Positions 9,593 to 17,204 of a stretch of 64,000 nucleotides of DNA are shown piece after piece. This DNA comes from Providencia rettgeri (GTDB lineage: Bacteria > Pseudomonadota > Gammaproteobacteria > Enterobacterales > Enterobacteriaceae): positions 868,001-932,000 of the forward strand of contig NZ_CP096258.1 of the NCBI RefSeq assembly GCF_023205015.1. Reading direction: 5' to 3'. The notes beneath the pieces were generated by a model that searched no databases, was not told the origin of the DNA, and saw nothing but the letters and a program-made list of their open reading frames with translations. Both the position numbers and the translations under genes were made by a program. The first letter of the stretch is position 1, and every line of letters begins with the position of its first letter.

Positions 9593-10246
9593 TCACATGG
9601 AGCTAAGGCCATCGTGCCCGTCTCTACCGCCATCAGGTCCACCGCGTCCTCCTTTTCCTCCTTGGCTACCATTACCCCCATTGCCGCCATTACCACTACC
9701 AGAGCCGTTGCCTCCATTACCCCCGTTACCGCCATTAGTTCCACCATGCCCTCCATTACCCCCATTGCCATTTACTGTTCCATTGCCGCCATTCCCACCG
9801 CTACCAGCACCATCTCCATCGCCGCCATTTCCCCCATCACCTCCAGTTACACTGCCATTACCCCCATTACCTCCATTGCCATTACTGCCTTTTTCTGCGT
9901 TTCCACCATTGCTACCATTACCGTTATTTGATCCCGTTCCCCCATTCCCTCCATTTTGGCCATCACCACCGTGACCACCGTGACCACCGTTGCCACCATG
10001 GCCACCTAGACTATCATTTCCAGCTTGACCCGAATTTCCATTTTGTCCATAGCCTACAAAGCTAAAAAATTTAGAAGAGTAATATTGACCATGAAGTCTT
10101 GAACATACTTTATTATTTATTTCATTAATATTGAGCTCATTTTTAAATAAACAGTTAGATGGAGTATTTAATAAGGAGTGAGAGTATGCTGAAAATGAGA
10201 TAGAACTTATTAATAAAACACCAAGTGAAATGTAATTTTTATACAT
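9593..10246 (-). CDS. Exported Gly/Asn-rich repeat protein (217 aa)
   Basis: Not recognised. An N-terminal Sec-type signal peptide (MYKNYISLGVLLISSISFSA) is followed by about 45 ordinary residues with two Cys (NTPSNCLFK, KVCSRLHG). Then about 140 residues are built almost wholly from GGNGG-, GGHGG- and GNGS-like triplets. Such GGx repeats are known to form polyproline-II helix bundles in glycine-rich proteins such as mycobacterial PGRS domains; whether this one folds so is inference. The start has SD GGAGGAA just downstream of a strong hairpin (10262-10286). Proline-rich frames on the + strand here are antisense artefacts. Confidence 0.7.
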   Translation of the reverse strand: MYKNYISLGVLLISSISFSAYSHSLLNTPSNCLFKNELNINEINNKVCSRLHGQYYSSKFFSFVGYGQNGNSGQAGNDSLGGHGGNGGHGGHGGDGQNGGNGGTGSNNGNGSNGGNAEKGSNGNGGNGGNGSVTGGDGGNGGDGDGAGSGGNGGNGTVNGNGGNGGHGGTNGGNGGNGGNGSGSGNGGNGGNGSQGGKGGRGGPDGGRDGHDGLSSM

Positions 10247-10261
10247 GATAAATTCCTCCGT

Positions 10262-10286
10262 TCCCTCCTCATTGAATGAGGAGGGA
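10262..10286 (-). promoter_or_regulatory. Strong hairpin next to the ribosome binding site of the 217-aa gene
   Basis: Perfect 11-bp stem TCCCTCCTCAT / ATGAGGAGGGA with a 3-nt loop, between the 76-aa gene and the 217-aa gene. On the minus strand the first arm contains CCUCC, complementary to the SD (GGAGG) immediately downstream, so alternative pairing could mask the start. No T run follows, so simple termination is less likely. Confidence 0.45.
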
Positions 10287-10307
10287 GATATTTAGTGACG
10301 AGATATA

Positions 10308-10538
10308 TTATCTACCGTTGCCGCCATTACCGCCGTTACCACCATGGCCGCCATTTCCACCATTTCCTCCATTCCCTCCATTACCACCATGACCGCCATT
10401 CCCACCATTTCCTCCATAGTTTTGTTCGTAAGTAATAGAATAAGTAGAAGTATTGTCAGAATGTTCTTTTTGGAAAGAAGTTGCAGATGCTAGAATTGGA
10501 AATAATAAAGATACTATGATAATAGATGCTTTATACAT
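10308..10538 (-). CDS. Small exported GGN-repeat protein (76 aa)
   Basis: Not recognised. A signal peptide (MYKASIIIVSLLFPILASA) is followed by about 20 residues and then an uninterrupted GGN/GGH repeat of about 35 residues ending GGNGR. ATG at 10538 has SD AGAGGA. Signal peptide and upstream DNA are clearly related to those of the 64-aa gene at 10983-11177 although the mature parts are unrelated. The 9-nt periodicity makes length change by slippage likely. Function unknown. Confidence 0.65.
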   Translation of the reverse strand: MYKASIIIVSLLFPILASATSFQKEHSDNTSTYSITYEQNYGGNGGNGGHGGNGGNGGNGGNGGHGGNGGNGGNGR

Positions 10539-10832
10539 ATAAAATCCTCTTTTAAAAGTTTAAATTAAAATGAACTGCAATGAAATTGTAAATCATGGTT
10601 TTGAATAAGCAATTAATTATTTATCTATGAGTGTAATTAAATTTATTTTACGGTAAATACAAAGTAATATAGCTTGTTTTTATTTTTTGGTTTTATATTA
10701 ATAACAAATAGTTAATTGTTTATATAACTAATTTGAAAGTTAGTGATTAAATAATTAATTATCAGTTGATAATGAAACCTTTTATTTTAAAGTTAATTTT
10801 ATAGTTGTGAGGAATAACTCATTGGAAAAAGG
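10539..10832. other. AT-rich spacer upstream of the 76-aa gene
   Basis: Non-coding. It presumably holds the promoter of the 76-aa gene; no operator was recognised, and no CusR-box match was seen. Confidence 0.4.
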
Positions 10833-10869
10833 GTAAAATGGGATTTTTTTAAATTAGATCCCATTTTAC
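10833..10869 (-). terminator. Terminator downstream of the 64-aa gene
   Basis: 12-bp stem GTAAAATGGGAT / ATCCCATTTTAC. Read on the minus strand it is followed by CCTTTTTCC, giving a rho-independent terminator for the gene ending at 10983. Confidence 0.6.
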
Positions 10870-10982
10870 TTGTTATTTAACCGCATATAGCCTATTTTTC
10901 CTAGGGCAGTATATTAAATGGAGATAGGACTATACACTATGAGGGAAATATTCTTTAAATTTCATTCGGTATCTTATTACTC

Positions 10983-11177
10983 TTACTTGATATTCAGCCA
11001 GACATCATCATCATCACCATTTTTTACTTGAAACCAAACATCATCATCATCTCCGTTATAGGCTATGCTTAAGTCTATACTTAGGATAGGTGGCTCTGGC
11101 GGAAAGGGAAGAATAGGGGTAGCGAAAGAGAGTATTGGGAATAATAAAGATATAAATATGATTGATTTTTTAAACAT
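10983..11177 (-). CDS. Small exported Asp-rich repeat protein (64 aa)
   Basis: Not recognised. The signal peptide MFKKSIIFISLLFPILSFA leads a mature peptide of about 44 residues: a proline-rich start (PILPFPPEPPIL), then two copies of the octapeptide NGDDDDVW separated by FQVK and ending LNIK. The Asp runs are coded by GAT triplets. The clustered acids could bind metal ions or cationic partners; this is speculation prompted by the adjacent Cus system. The signal peptide and 5' leader are homologous to those of the 76-aa gene. SD AAAAGG lies upstream of the start. Confidence 0.6.
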   Translation of the reverse strand: MFKKSIIFISLLFPILSFATPILPFPPEPPILSIDLSIAYNGDDDDVWFQVKNGDDDDVWLNIK

Positions 11178-11336
11178 ATAGTTGCCTTTTAAAGTTAATG
11201 TTAAAGTGAGAACTGCTTAGAAATAATAATCTATTTCTCTTGATGTTCAATGAATAGTTTAATTTAAACTTTAATAAAAAATGAAAGGGGTTAAATAAAA
11301 TCATGATTGATAGGGTTAAATTTTTTCAATTAATTT

Positions 11337-11366
11337 AAAACCATATTATTTTAATAATATGGTTTT
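11337..11366 (-). terminator. Palindrome after the 154-aa gene
   Basis: Perfect palindrome with arms AAAACCATATTATT and AATAATATGGTTTT and a 2-nt loop, 11 bp after the stop of the 154-aa gene. A weak, AU-rich terminator or 3' stabiliser. Confidence 0.55.
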
Positions 11367-11376
11367 AAGGTTTAAA

Positions 11377-11841
11377 TTAATTATCTTTTAAGTTGTCTAG
11401 TATTTTTCGTTGAATAGATTCCGAAGAACTGTTTTTATGGAAACTTAACATCGTGACTGCTTTTTCATTTTCATTCATATCGGAAAATGATTTCGCAATT
11501 TTTACTGTCGGTTTTTTATTGTTAGGCGATTGGTTTTGGTGGTAACTGATCATGTTCTGCATCATTGGTGATGTATTGTTTTGTGTAAAACTTAATGCCG
11601 CGGCAGCTTGGGCGTGTTCGTCTAACTGAAGGAATGACTGAGTTGAATTGACACTATTATTGGTCGAAATGCCCGCTTTGCTTAAATGGTTATTAATCGA
11701 TTTTAGGTTGGAATAAGAAGTATTATTTTCAGTGAAACTTAATGCATTTGCAGCATTATAATGTATTTCTTTTTCAGTTTGAGCGGCAGATACATGTGTT
11801 GCTATAGCTGCAAGTGTTAAAGCAAAAATAAATTTTTTCAT
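11377..11841 (-). CDS. Exported triple-repeat protein, putative CusR regulon member (154 aa)
   Basis: No known family recognised. A signal peptide (MKKFIFALTLAAIATHVSA) is followed by three diverged copies of a roughly 19-residue unit whose core reads ALSFTENNTS, ALSFTQNNTS and MLSFHKNSSS, spaced 40-55 residues apart, with several His and Met between. ATG at 11841 has SD AAGGA. Upstream lies a near-consensus CusR box exactly 30 nt before TATTAT, the same arrangement as at cusC. A periplasmic role in copper/silver stress is therefore inferred; binding of metal is not shown by any known motif. Confidence 0.7.
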   Translation of the reverse strand: MKKFIFALTLAAIATHVSAAQTEKEIHYNAANALSFTENNTSYSNLKSINNHLSKAGISTNNSVNSTQSFLQLDEHAQAAAALSFTQNNTSPMMQNMISYHQNQSPNNKKPTVKIAKSFSDMNENEKAVTMLSFHKNSSSESIQRKILDNLKDN

Positions 11842-11880
11842 TGTGAATCCTTATTAAGTTAAATCGTTTATCTTGTAACT

Positions 11881-11938
11881 ATAATAAGGGTTTATTTCTG
11901 TCTGAATACTGACAACAAAATGACAAAATTGCCATTTG
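11881..11938 (-). promoter_or_regulatory. Second CusR box and -10 for the 154-aa gene
   Basis: Box 11917-11938 reads AAAATGACAA-AA-TTGCCATTTG, two mismatches from the E. coli CusR consensus AAAATGACAA-NN-TTGTCATTTT. On the minus strand exactly 30 nt separate it from TATTAT (complement of 11881-11886), which continues AGTTAC. The cusC promoter has the same 30-nt spacing and TATTATAGT. The box begins about 75 bp before the ATG and just after the cusS stop. Confidence 0.75.
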
Positions 11939-11948
11939 TGGCAGATGT

Positions 11949-13340
11949 TTAATTTGGTTTTATAGGTAAAAATACAGTAAAGCGTGTTGAAAAATCATCT
12001 GATTTTACAGTGATCCTGCCTTTATGCGCCAATATAATTGACTTGACGATAGCTAACCCAATTCCACTTCCTTCATTTTTTCTTTGCCTTGATTTATCCA
12101 CTCGATAAAATCTATCAAAGAGTTTTTCTAAGTGTTCTTCGGGTATTTTTATACCGGGATTACTAATGGTTAATTCAACACCTTCTTTTACATTTGAAAT
12201 GTTAATGCTGACAGCATCACCTTTTGGGGTATAGCGGATAGCATTTGATATTAAATTAGTAATCGCTCTTCTCAACATGTCTTTATCGGCACTAATAGGG
12301 CTAGCGTCCCCAATTATCTTAAGTTTTATTTCATTCTCTTCAGCGAGATATTCAAAGTAATCAAATATAAGCTCTATTTCATTTTTAATATTAATGATTT
12401 TTTTCTCTGGGATAAGGCGGTTATCATCCGCTTGAGCAAGAAAAAGCATATCAGAGATCATTCGTGATAGACGGTTATATTCTTCCAAATTAGAGTATAA
12501 CACTTCAACTAGCTCTTCTTTACTGCGGTTTTTACTCAGAGATATTTGAGTTTCAGTCATTAAATTAGTGATTGGTGTACGCATTTCATGAGCAATATCT
12601 GCTGAAAAATTTGTTTGCCTTACGAAAACATCTTCAATTTTGACTAGCATCTGATTAAATGACTTTGTTAATTGCTTCAATTCTTTAGGTACAGAATCAG
12701 GATCTAAACGAACGCTTAAATTTTCGGATGTGACATTTTTTATGTCATCGCTCACATCTTTAAGGGGCTTTAATCCCTTAATCACAAGGAAATAAACGAC
12801 AAGGATAGTAAATAAGCACAGTATAATCGCACTGATAATTAAATTATTTATTAATGAGCTCAGATAATCATGATGAAAATTCAATGATAGCGCAGTAACC
12901 AATCGATATTGTTTAGGTTCTGAAGGAGGCCCGACCTGAATAAGGCTTTCTGATAGACGATAATCTCTAAGCTCTACGTTTTGGTTATTTTTATCAGGGT
13001 CATAATTTTTTAAGTGGGTAATAAGTTTATCTGTTGCATTGGGAGATACTAATGTATTTCCTTCATCGTCAATGAGATAAATAGTGATGTCTTGATGTTC
13101 ATTAATAATGGTTTTAATACGTGCATATTGCTCACTTTGTGGCTCCGTATTATCATTTAATAAGCTTCGGATCGTTAAATTCAACTGGTTAAGTGTATAT
13201 TCATCTTGCTGCTTAAAATGCAACATAACCGAGTTGATCATGATCGAGCTAAATAACAGTAAGGCGAGGGAGAGAGTAATACTGATCAAAACAATAAGAC
13301 GAATTGAAATAGAGACAGGAGATCGAAATAACTTAATCAT
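11949..13340 (-). CDS. cusS: Sensor histidine kinase CusS/SilS-like
   Basis: 463 residues from the ATG at 13340, which overlaps the cusR stop (ATGATTAA); a TTG five codons upstream is less likely. Two membrane segments (about 12-38 and 163-187) enclose a periplasmic sensor domain that keeps the HF pair (41-42) matching silver-binding residues in E. coli CusS. A HAMP region, phospho-acceptor His251 (SADIAHEMRTP) and an HATPase domain (SNAIRYTP, GSGIGLAIVK) follow. It phosphorylates CusR in response to periplasmic Ag+/Cu+. Specific metal is inferred. Confidence 0.9.
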   Translation of the reverse strand: MIKLFRSPVSISIRLIVLISITLSLALLLFSSIMINSVMLHFKQQDEYTLNQLNLTIRSLLNDNTEPQSEQYARIKTIINEHQDITIYLIDDEGNTLVSPNATDKLITHLKNYDPDKNNQNVELRDYRLSESLIQVGPPSEPKQYRLVTALSLNFHHDYLSSLINNLIISAIILCLFTILVVYFLVIKGLKPLKDVSDDIKNVTSENLSVRLDPDSVPKELKQLTKSFNQMLVKIEDVFVRQTNFSADIAHEMRTPITNLMTETQISLSKNRSKEELVEVLYSNLEEYNRLSRMISDMLFLAQADDNRLIPEKKIINIKNEIELIFDYFEYLAEENEIKLKIIGDASPISADKDMLRRAITNLISNAIRYTPKGDAVSINISNVKEGVELTISNPGIKIPEEHLEKLFDRFYRVDKSRQRKNEGSGIGLAIVKSIILAHKGRITVKSDDFSTRFTVFLPIKPN

Positions 13341-14016
13341 TTTCAGGGATCTCAAGTAAATAGCCCATTCCTCTAATGGTATGGATTAATTTAGGTTCAT
13401 AGTGTTGGTCTATTTTAGCTCTTAACCTTTTAACTGCCACATCAATCACATTGGTATCACTATCAAAATTCATATCCCAAACTTTTGAGGCGATAAGAGA
13501 ACGTGAGAGCACTTCGCCTTGGTGAAGAATAAAAAATTCCAATAATGAAAATTCTTTACTGGTTAGTATGATTTTATCGTTTTCACGCGTCACACGTCGT
13601 TTGATTAGATCAACATGTAAATTAGCAATGGTAAATTGTGTTTTCTGGATGCTGTTGTTGCCTCTACGTAATAAAGTTCTTACCCGGGCAAGTAGCTCAG
13701 AAAAATCAAATGGTTTAACAAGATAATCGTCAGCACCTAACTCTAGCCCTTTGACTCGATGCTCAACATTACCTAAGGCTGTAAGCATGAGGATGGGTGT
13801 ATTTTTTCCTGTATTACGTAAATTTTTAGCAATTTCCCAGCCGTTAATATCTGGCAACATTACATCAAGAATAATTAAATCATAGTCTTCAGTTGTCGCC
13901 ATATGCAGGCCTGTAATGCCATTTTCGATCGCATCAACAATAAACCCGGACTCACTTAAGCCTTTAGATAAGTATTCTCTCGTTTTATGTTCATCTTCAA
14001 CAATAAGTAGTTTCAT
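13333..14016 (-). CDS. cusR: Copper/silver response regulator CusR-like
   Basis: 227 residues (E. coli CusR 227). OmpR/PhoB family: receiver domain with phospho-acceptor Asp51 (LIILDVMLPD) and Lys in DDYLVKPFDFSELLARV, then a winged-helix domain whose recognition region includes SDTNVIDVAVKRLRAKID. Overlaps cusS by 8 bp, so the two are co-translated. Divergent from cusCFBA across a 154-bp region that carries a perfect CusR box, supporting assignment to CusR rather than another heavy-metal regulator. Confidence 0.93.
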   Translation of the reverse strand: MKLLIVEDEHKTREYLSKGLSESGFIVDAIENGITGLHMATTEDYDLIILDVMLPDINGWEIAKNLRNTGKNTPILMLTALGNVEHRVKGLELGADDYLVKPFDFSELLARVRTLLRRGNNSIQKTQFTIANLHVDLIKRRVTRENDKIILTSKEFSLLEFFILHQGEVLSRSLIASKVWDMNFDSDTNVIDVAVKRLRAKIDQHYEPKLIHTIRGMGYLLEIPEND

Positions 14017-14040
14017 CTCAGGCCCGGCTGTCAGGAAAAC

Positions 14041-14134
14041 AATGTAGTTATTCTAAGCATTACGGCAATGAAATGTAAAATGACAAATTTGTCATTTTCA
14101 TGTCATGAATCTAACAGGAGGTCTTTTTTATTAT
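14041..14134. promoter_or_regulatory. Divergent cusR/cusC promoter with perfect CusR box
   Basis: The box at 14077-14098 is AAAATGACAA-AT-TTGTCATTTT, an exact match to the E. coli CusR box. On the + strand, 30 nt separate it from TATTAT (14129-14134) ahead of cusC. On the minus strand the same 30-nt distance leads to TACATT (complement of 14041-14046) ahead of cusR. The symmetric layout suggests one box drives both operons. Confidence 0.88.
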
Positions 14135-14170
14135 AGTGACAATTTTAATCACTAGAGGCATGGCTATACC

Positions 14171-15565
14171 ATGTATTCCCCTAAAATATTAATAATAGCT
14201 TATGCCCTAATTTTAACTGGTTGTGTTTCGCTCGCCCCTGAATATCAACGCCCTAATCTGAATTTGCCTCATCAAATCAGTGGCAATGTTCCTGATATAG
14301 TAACGGGGGATAAAACAGAATTAGTCATTCCGAGTTGGTCTCAATTTATTCAAGACCCACAAATGAAAAGCGTGATAGAAATTGCGCTTGAGAAAAACAG
14401 CGATTTATATCTTGCGGCCTTAGATGTAGAAGAAGCTCGTGTACGCTTCGGGCTAGCGGGAGCAGAAAAATACCCTCAAGTTAGTTCATCGATGAGTGGC
14501 GATTATGGTCAATCATTAGAGTCTGGGTCATCCTTCAATAAGAAATACAGTGCAGGCATTGATATCAGCTATGAACTGGATTTTTTTGGGCGTATTAAAA
14601 ATTTATCTGATGCCGATAAAGCAAAGTTTATCGCTTCTCAAGAGATGAAGCGTGCGACACAAATTATTACAATCAAAACGGTAGCAGAAGCGTATTTAGA
14701 TGTGGTGTATAACCAGAAATTATTATTAATTGCACAAGAGACGAAGCAAAGCTACCTCAATAGTCAATCGATTGTAATGCAAAAAGTCGCAGCAGGAAAA
14801 GCGGGGATATCAGATCTAGAACAAGCTAAAGGGCAAGTACAGTCTATTTCTATTAATATCGAAAAAATTGAAAGTGAAATTGCAAAAAATGAAAATTTAC
14901 TGAATTTTTTGACAAATGACTATGTAACAAAAATAAGCTCAGAATTAGGCCATTACGAGCCAAACAGCCCTTTAATTACAACACCTTCAGATATTCCCTC
15001 TGAGATATTACTAAAACGCCCAGATATTATGGCAGCAGAGCAAAACATTATTTCTGAGAATGCCAATATAGGTGTTGCAAGGGCCGCTTTCTTTCCTTCT
15101 ATTTCCTTTAATACAGGAATAGAAAACAGTAATGATTCTTTAACAGGGTTATTTGATTCCTCAAATGGTATTTGGAATTTTATTCCTAAAATTACGCTAC
15201 CTATTTTTACTGGTGGTACAAATAGCCGAAATTTAGAATTAGCAAATATTAGAAAAAACAAAGCTATAGCTAGTTATGAAAAAAGTATTCAGGTCGCATT
15301 TCGTGAAGTAAAAGATACCCTAGTACTCAAATCGAGCTTAGAAAAACAGCTTATATCTCAAGAGCAATATGTCAAAACGCTGCAAAACGTCTTAATACAG
15401 AAACAAGCAAGTTATCGATATGGCGGTTTAAGCTATCTCGATGTGCTTGAAGCACAGCGTAGCTTATTTACCGAACAACAAAATTTATTGATGTTGAAAA
15501 TAGAACAGCAGAAGAATGAAATAAATTTATTCTCTGCATTAGGTGGCGGATTAATAAAATCATGA
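14171..15565 (+). CDS. cusC: Outer-membrane efflux factor CusC/SilC-like
   Basis: 464 residues. Lipobox LTGC with acylated Cys18, then two repeats of the TolC-like outer-membrane efflux (OEP) domain; YELDFFGRI, RPDIMAAEQNI and YRYGGLSYLDVLEAQ are family motifs. It forms the trimeric outer-membrane channel of the CusCBA tripartite pump. First gene of the cusCFBA operon behind the CusR-dependent promoter. Confidence 0.92.
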   Translation: MYSPKILIIAYALILTGCVSLAPEYQRPNLNLPHQISGNVPDIVTGDKTELVIPSWSQFIQDPQMKSVIEIALEKNSDLYLAALDVEEARVRFGLAGAEKYPQVSSSMSGDYGQSLESGSSFNKKYSAGIDISYELDFFGRIKNLSDADKAKFIASQEMKRATQIITIKTVAEAYLDVVYNQKLLLIAQETKQSYLNSQSIVMQKVAAGKAGISDLEQAKGQVQSISINIEKIESEIAKNENLLNFLTNDYVTKISSELGHYEPNSPLITTPSDIPSEILLKRPDIMAAEQNIISENANIGVARAAFFPSISFNTGIENSNDSLTGLFDSSNGIWNFIPKITLPIFTGGTNSRNLELANIRKNKAIASYEKSIQVAFREVKDTLVLKSSLEKQLISQEQYVKTLQNVLIQKQASYRYGGLSYLDVLEAQRSLFTEQQNLLMLKIEQQKNEINLFSALGGGLIKS

Positions 15566-15573
15566 GGGTAATA

Positions 15574-15915
15574 ATGAAAAAATTAAATACGGTATTTTTT
15601 GCAATTTCAATGGCGATGTTAACAGCAACTAGTTATGCAAATGCTGCGGAACATAGCCACTCTATTTATCCAGAAAAAGTCGCAGAGCCGACAATCAATA
15701 CTGAAGGAACGCTAATCTCGATTGATAAAGATAATAAAAAGTTAACAATAAATCATAAAGAAATTCAAAGTATTGGCTGGCCGCCAATGACGATGCGTTT
15801 TACCTATGAAGATGAAAATATTATCAACGGTTTACAAGAAAATGATGAATTAAAATTTTCATTTGTACAACAAGGCAATCTTTCAATGTTGAAATCCATC
15901 GAAAAGATAAACTAA
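15574..15915 (+). CDS. cusF: Periplasmic Cu(I)/Ag(I)-binding chaperone CusF
   Basis: 113 residues from the ATG at 15574, with SD GAGGG; an in-frame ATG at 15562 overlaps the cusC stop and is less well placed. Signal peptide to about residue 24. The OB-fold metal site of CusF is intact: His in NHKEI, Trp in GWPPMTMRF and the two Met of MTM. The C-terminal FVQQGNLSML is also conserved. It hands periplasmic Cu+/Ag+ to CusB. Confidence 0.94.
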   Translation: MKKLNTVFFAISMAMLTATSYANAAEHSHSIYPEKVAEPTINTEGTLISIDKDNKKLTINHKEIQSIGWPPMTMRFTYEDENIINGLQENDELKFSFVQQGNLSMLKSIEKIN

Positions 15916-15932
15916 ATAGGTAGAGAGATGTT

Positions 15933-17201
15933 ATGTCATTAGTTAACCTGACCAAATTGCTATTGGTAATTATTTTATCGAGCGTTATTTCAATTTTATT
16001 TTATCGATATTTTTTCGTTGTAGAAAATAATAGCCAATCAGTTGAAAAACAAGAACGCACCGTATTGTATTGGTATGACCCAATGTATCCCAATACCAAA
16101 TTTGATCAGCCAGGGAAATCTCCTTTTATGGATATGGATCTTGTTCCTAAATATGCGGATGAAAACTTGGTTTCAGCGAATAGCAAAGGGATAACAATTA
16201 ACCCAACACAGACACAAAATTTAGGACTTAAAACGGTGGATGTAAAGTGGGGGAAGCTAAGCTATGACTTAACATTTCCAGGCGAAATTGCATTTAATGA
16301 TCATCAATTCGCTATCGTGCAAGCGCGAGAAAATGGTTTCGTTGAAAAAGTTTACCCATTCACCGTTGGTGAAAGGATCCAAAAAGGCGTTCCTATTGCT
16401 GAACTAACGATCCCTGCATGGGTTGAAGCACAAAGTGAATATCTTGCACTCAAACAAATGAATGCGAGCCGACAAGATCTTAACAGCGTCATTGAACGTT
16501 TACGTTTAAATGGCATGCCAGAGGGAGCACTTTCTCAGTTTATAAAAACAGGAAAAGTCCAATCACGTTTTACGATCCAAGCACCTATTTCAGGGGTAAT
16601 TACTGCACTTAATCTACGTTTAGGGATGAACGTGTCTAAAGAGGTTGTTATTGCACAAATACAAGGAACAAACCCATTATGGATTAATGCCTCTGTTCCT
16701 CAGTCAGTTGCTGAATTACTGAATAAACAAACAGAATTTACAATTTCTATCCCCGCTTATCCTTCACAGTTATTTACTGTAAAAAACTGGCTGATATTAC
16801 CTAGCGCAGATCAAGCAAGCCGTACAATTAATATTCGTACAGAAATAGCAGACCCTAGCCATTTATTAAAACCGGGTATGACTGCATATTTAAATTTAGT
16901 TGCAGAAGGCAATGAAAGTTTATTGATCCCCTCACAAGCCATTGTGGATTCAGGGAAAGAACAACATGTTATTGCTGTTGGTGAGAATGGTGAATTTATT
17001 CCGAAAAGAGTACGAGTACTCAATGAATCTCAACAAATGACGGCAATATCTGAAGGATTACAAGTGGGTGAGCATATTGTGACTCAGGGGATTTTCCTGA
17101 TTGATTCCGAAGCGAATATTGCGGGAGCATTAGCCAAGATGGAAGCGCTTCCTGAGCCTTCAGCGTCATCTAATCATTCATCACATAAATCTCAGGAGTA
17201 G
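15933..17201 (+). CDS. cusB: Efflux periplasmic adaptor CusB/SilB-like
   Basis: 422 residues. An N-terminal membrane anchor or signal (LLLVIILSSVISILFYRYF) is followed by a heavy-metal-binding segment (YWYDPMYPNTKF ... SPFMDMDLVPKYAD) with Met residues. Barrel-sandwich/lipoyl (AIVQARENGFVEKV), alpha-hairpin and beta-barrel domains follow. It links CusA to CusC and receives metal from CusF. Ends with a short His/Ser tail; 3 bp before cusA. Confidence 0.93.
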   Translation: MSLVNLTKLLLVIILSSVISILFYRYFFVVENNSQSVEKQERTVLYWYDPMYPNTKFDQPGKSPFMDMDLVPKYADENLVSANSKGITINPTQTQNLGLKTVDVKWGKLSYDLTFPGEIAFNDHQFAIVQARENGFVEKVYPFTVGERIQKGVPIAELTIPAWVEAQSEYLALKQMNASRQDLNSVIERLRLNGMPEGALSQFIKTGKVQSRFTIQAPISGVITALNLRLGMNVSKEVVIAQIQGTNPLWINASVPQSVAELLNKQTEFTISIPAYPSQLFTVKNWLILPSADQASRTINIRTEIADPSHLLKPGMTAYLNLVAEGNESLLIPSQAIVDSGKEQHVIAVGENGEFIPKRVRVLNESQQMTAISEGLQVGEHIVTQGIFLIDSEANIAGALAKMEALPEPSASSNHSSHKSQE

Positions 17202-17204
17202 AGT

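Noticed and set aside
9555..9974. Proline-rich 139-residue frame on the + strand
   Set aside because: It is the antisense of the Gly/Asn repeat coding strand (GGN codons read as Pro/Thr), has no ribosome binding site, and the minus-strand gene has a signal peptide and SD.
10539..11376. CusR boxes in front of the 64-aa and 76-aa genes
   Set aside because: I looked for the AAAATGACAA/TTGTCATTTT pattern on both strands and saw no acceptable match, so these two genes are not assigned to the CusR regulon.
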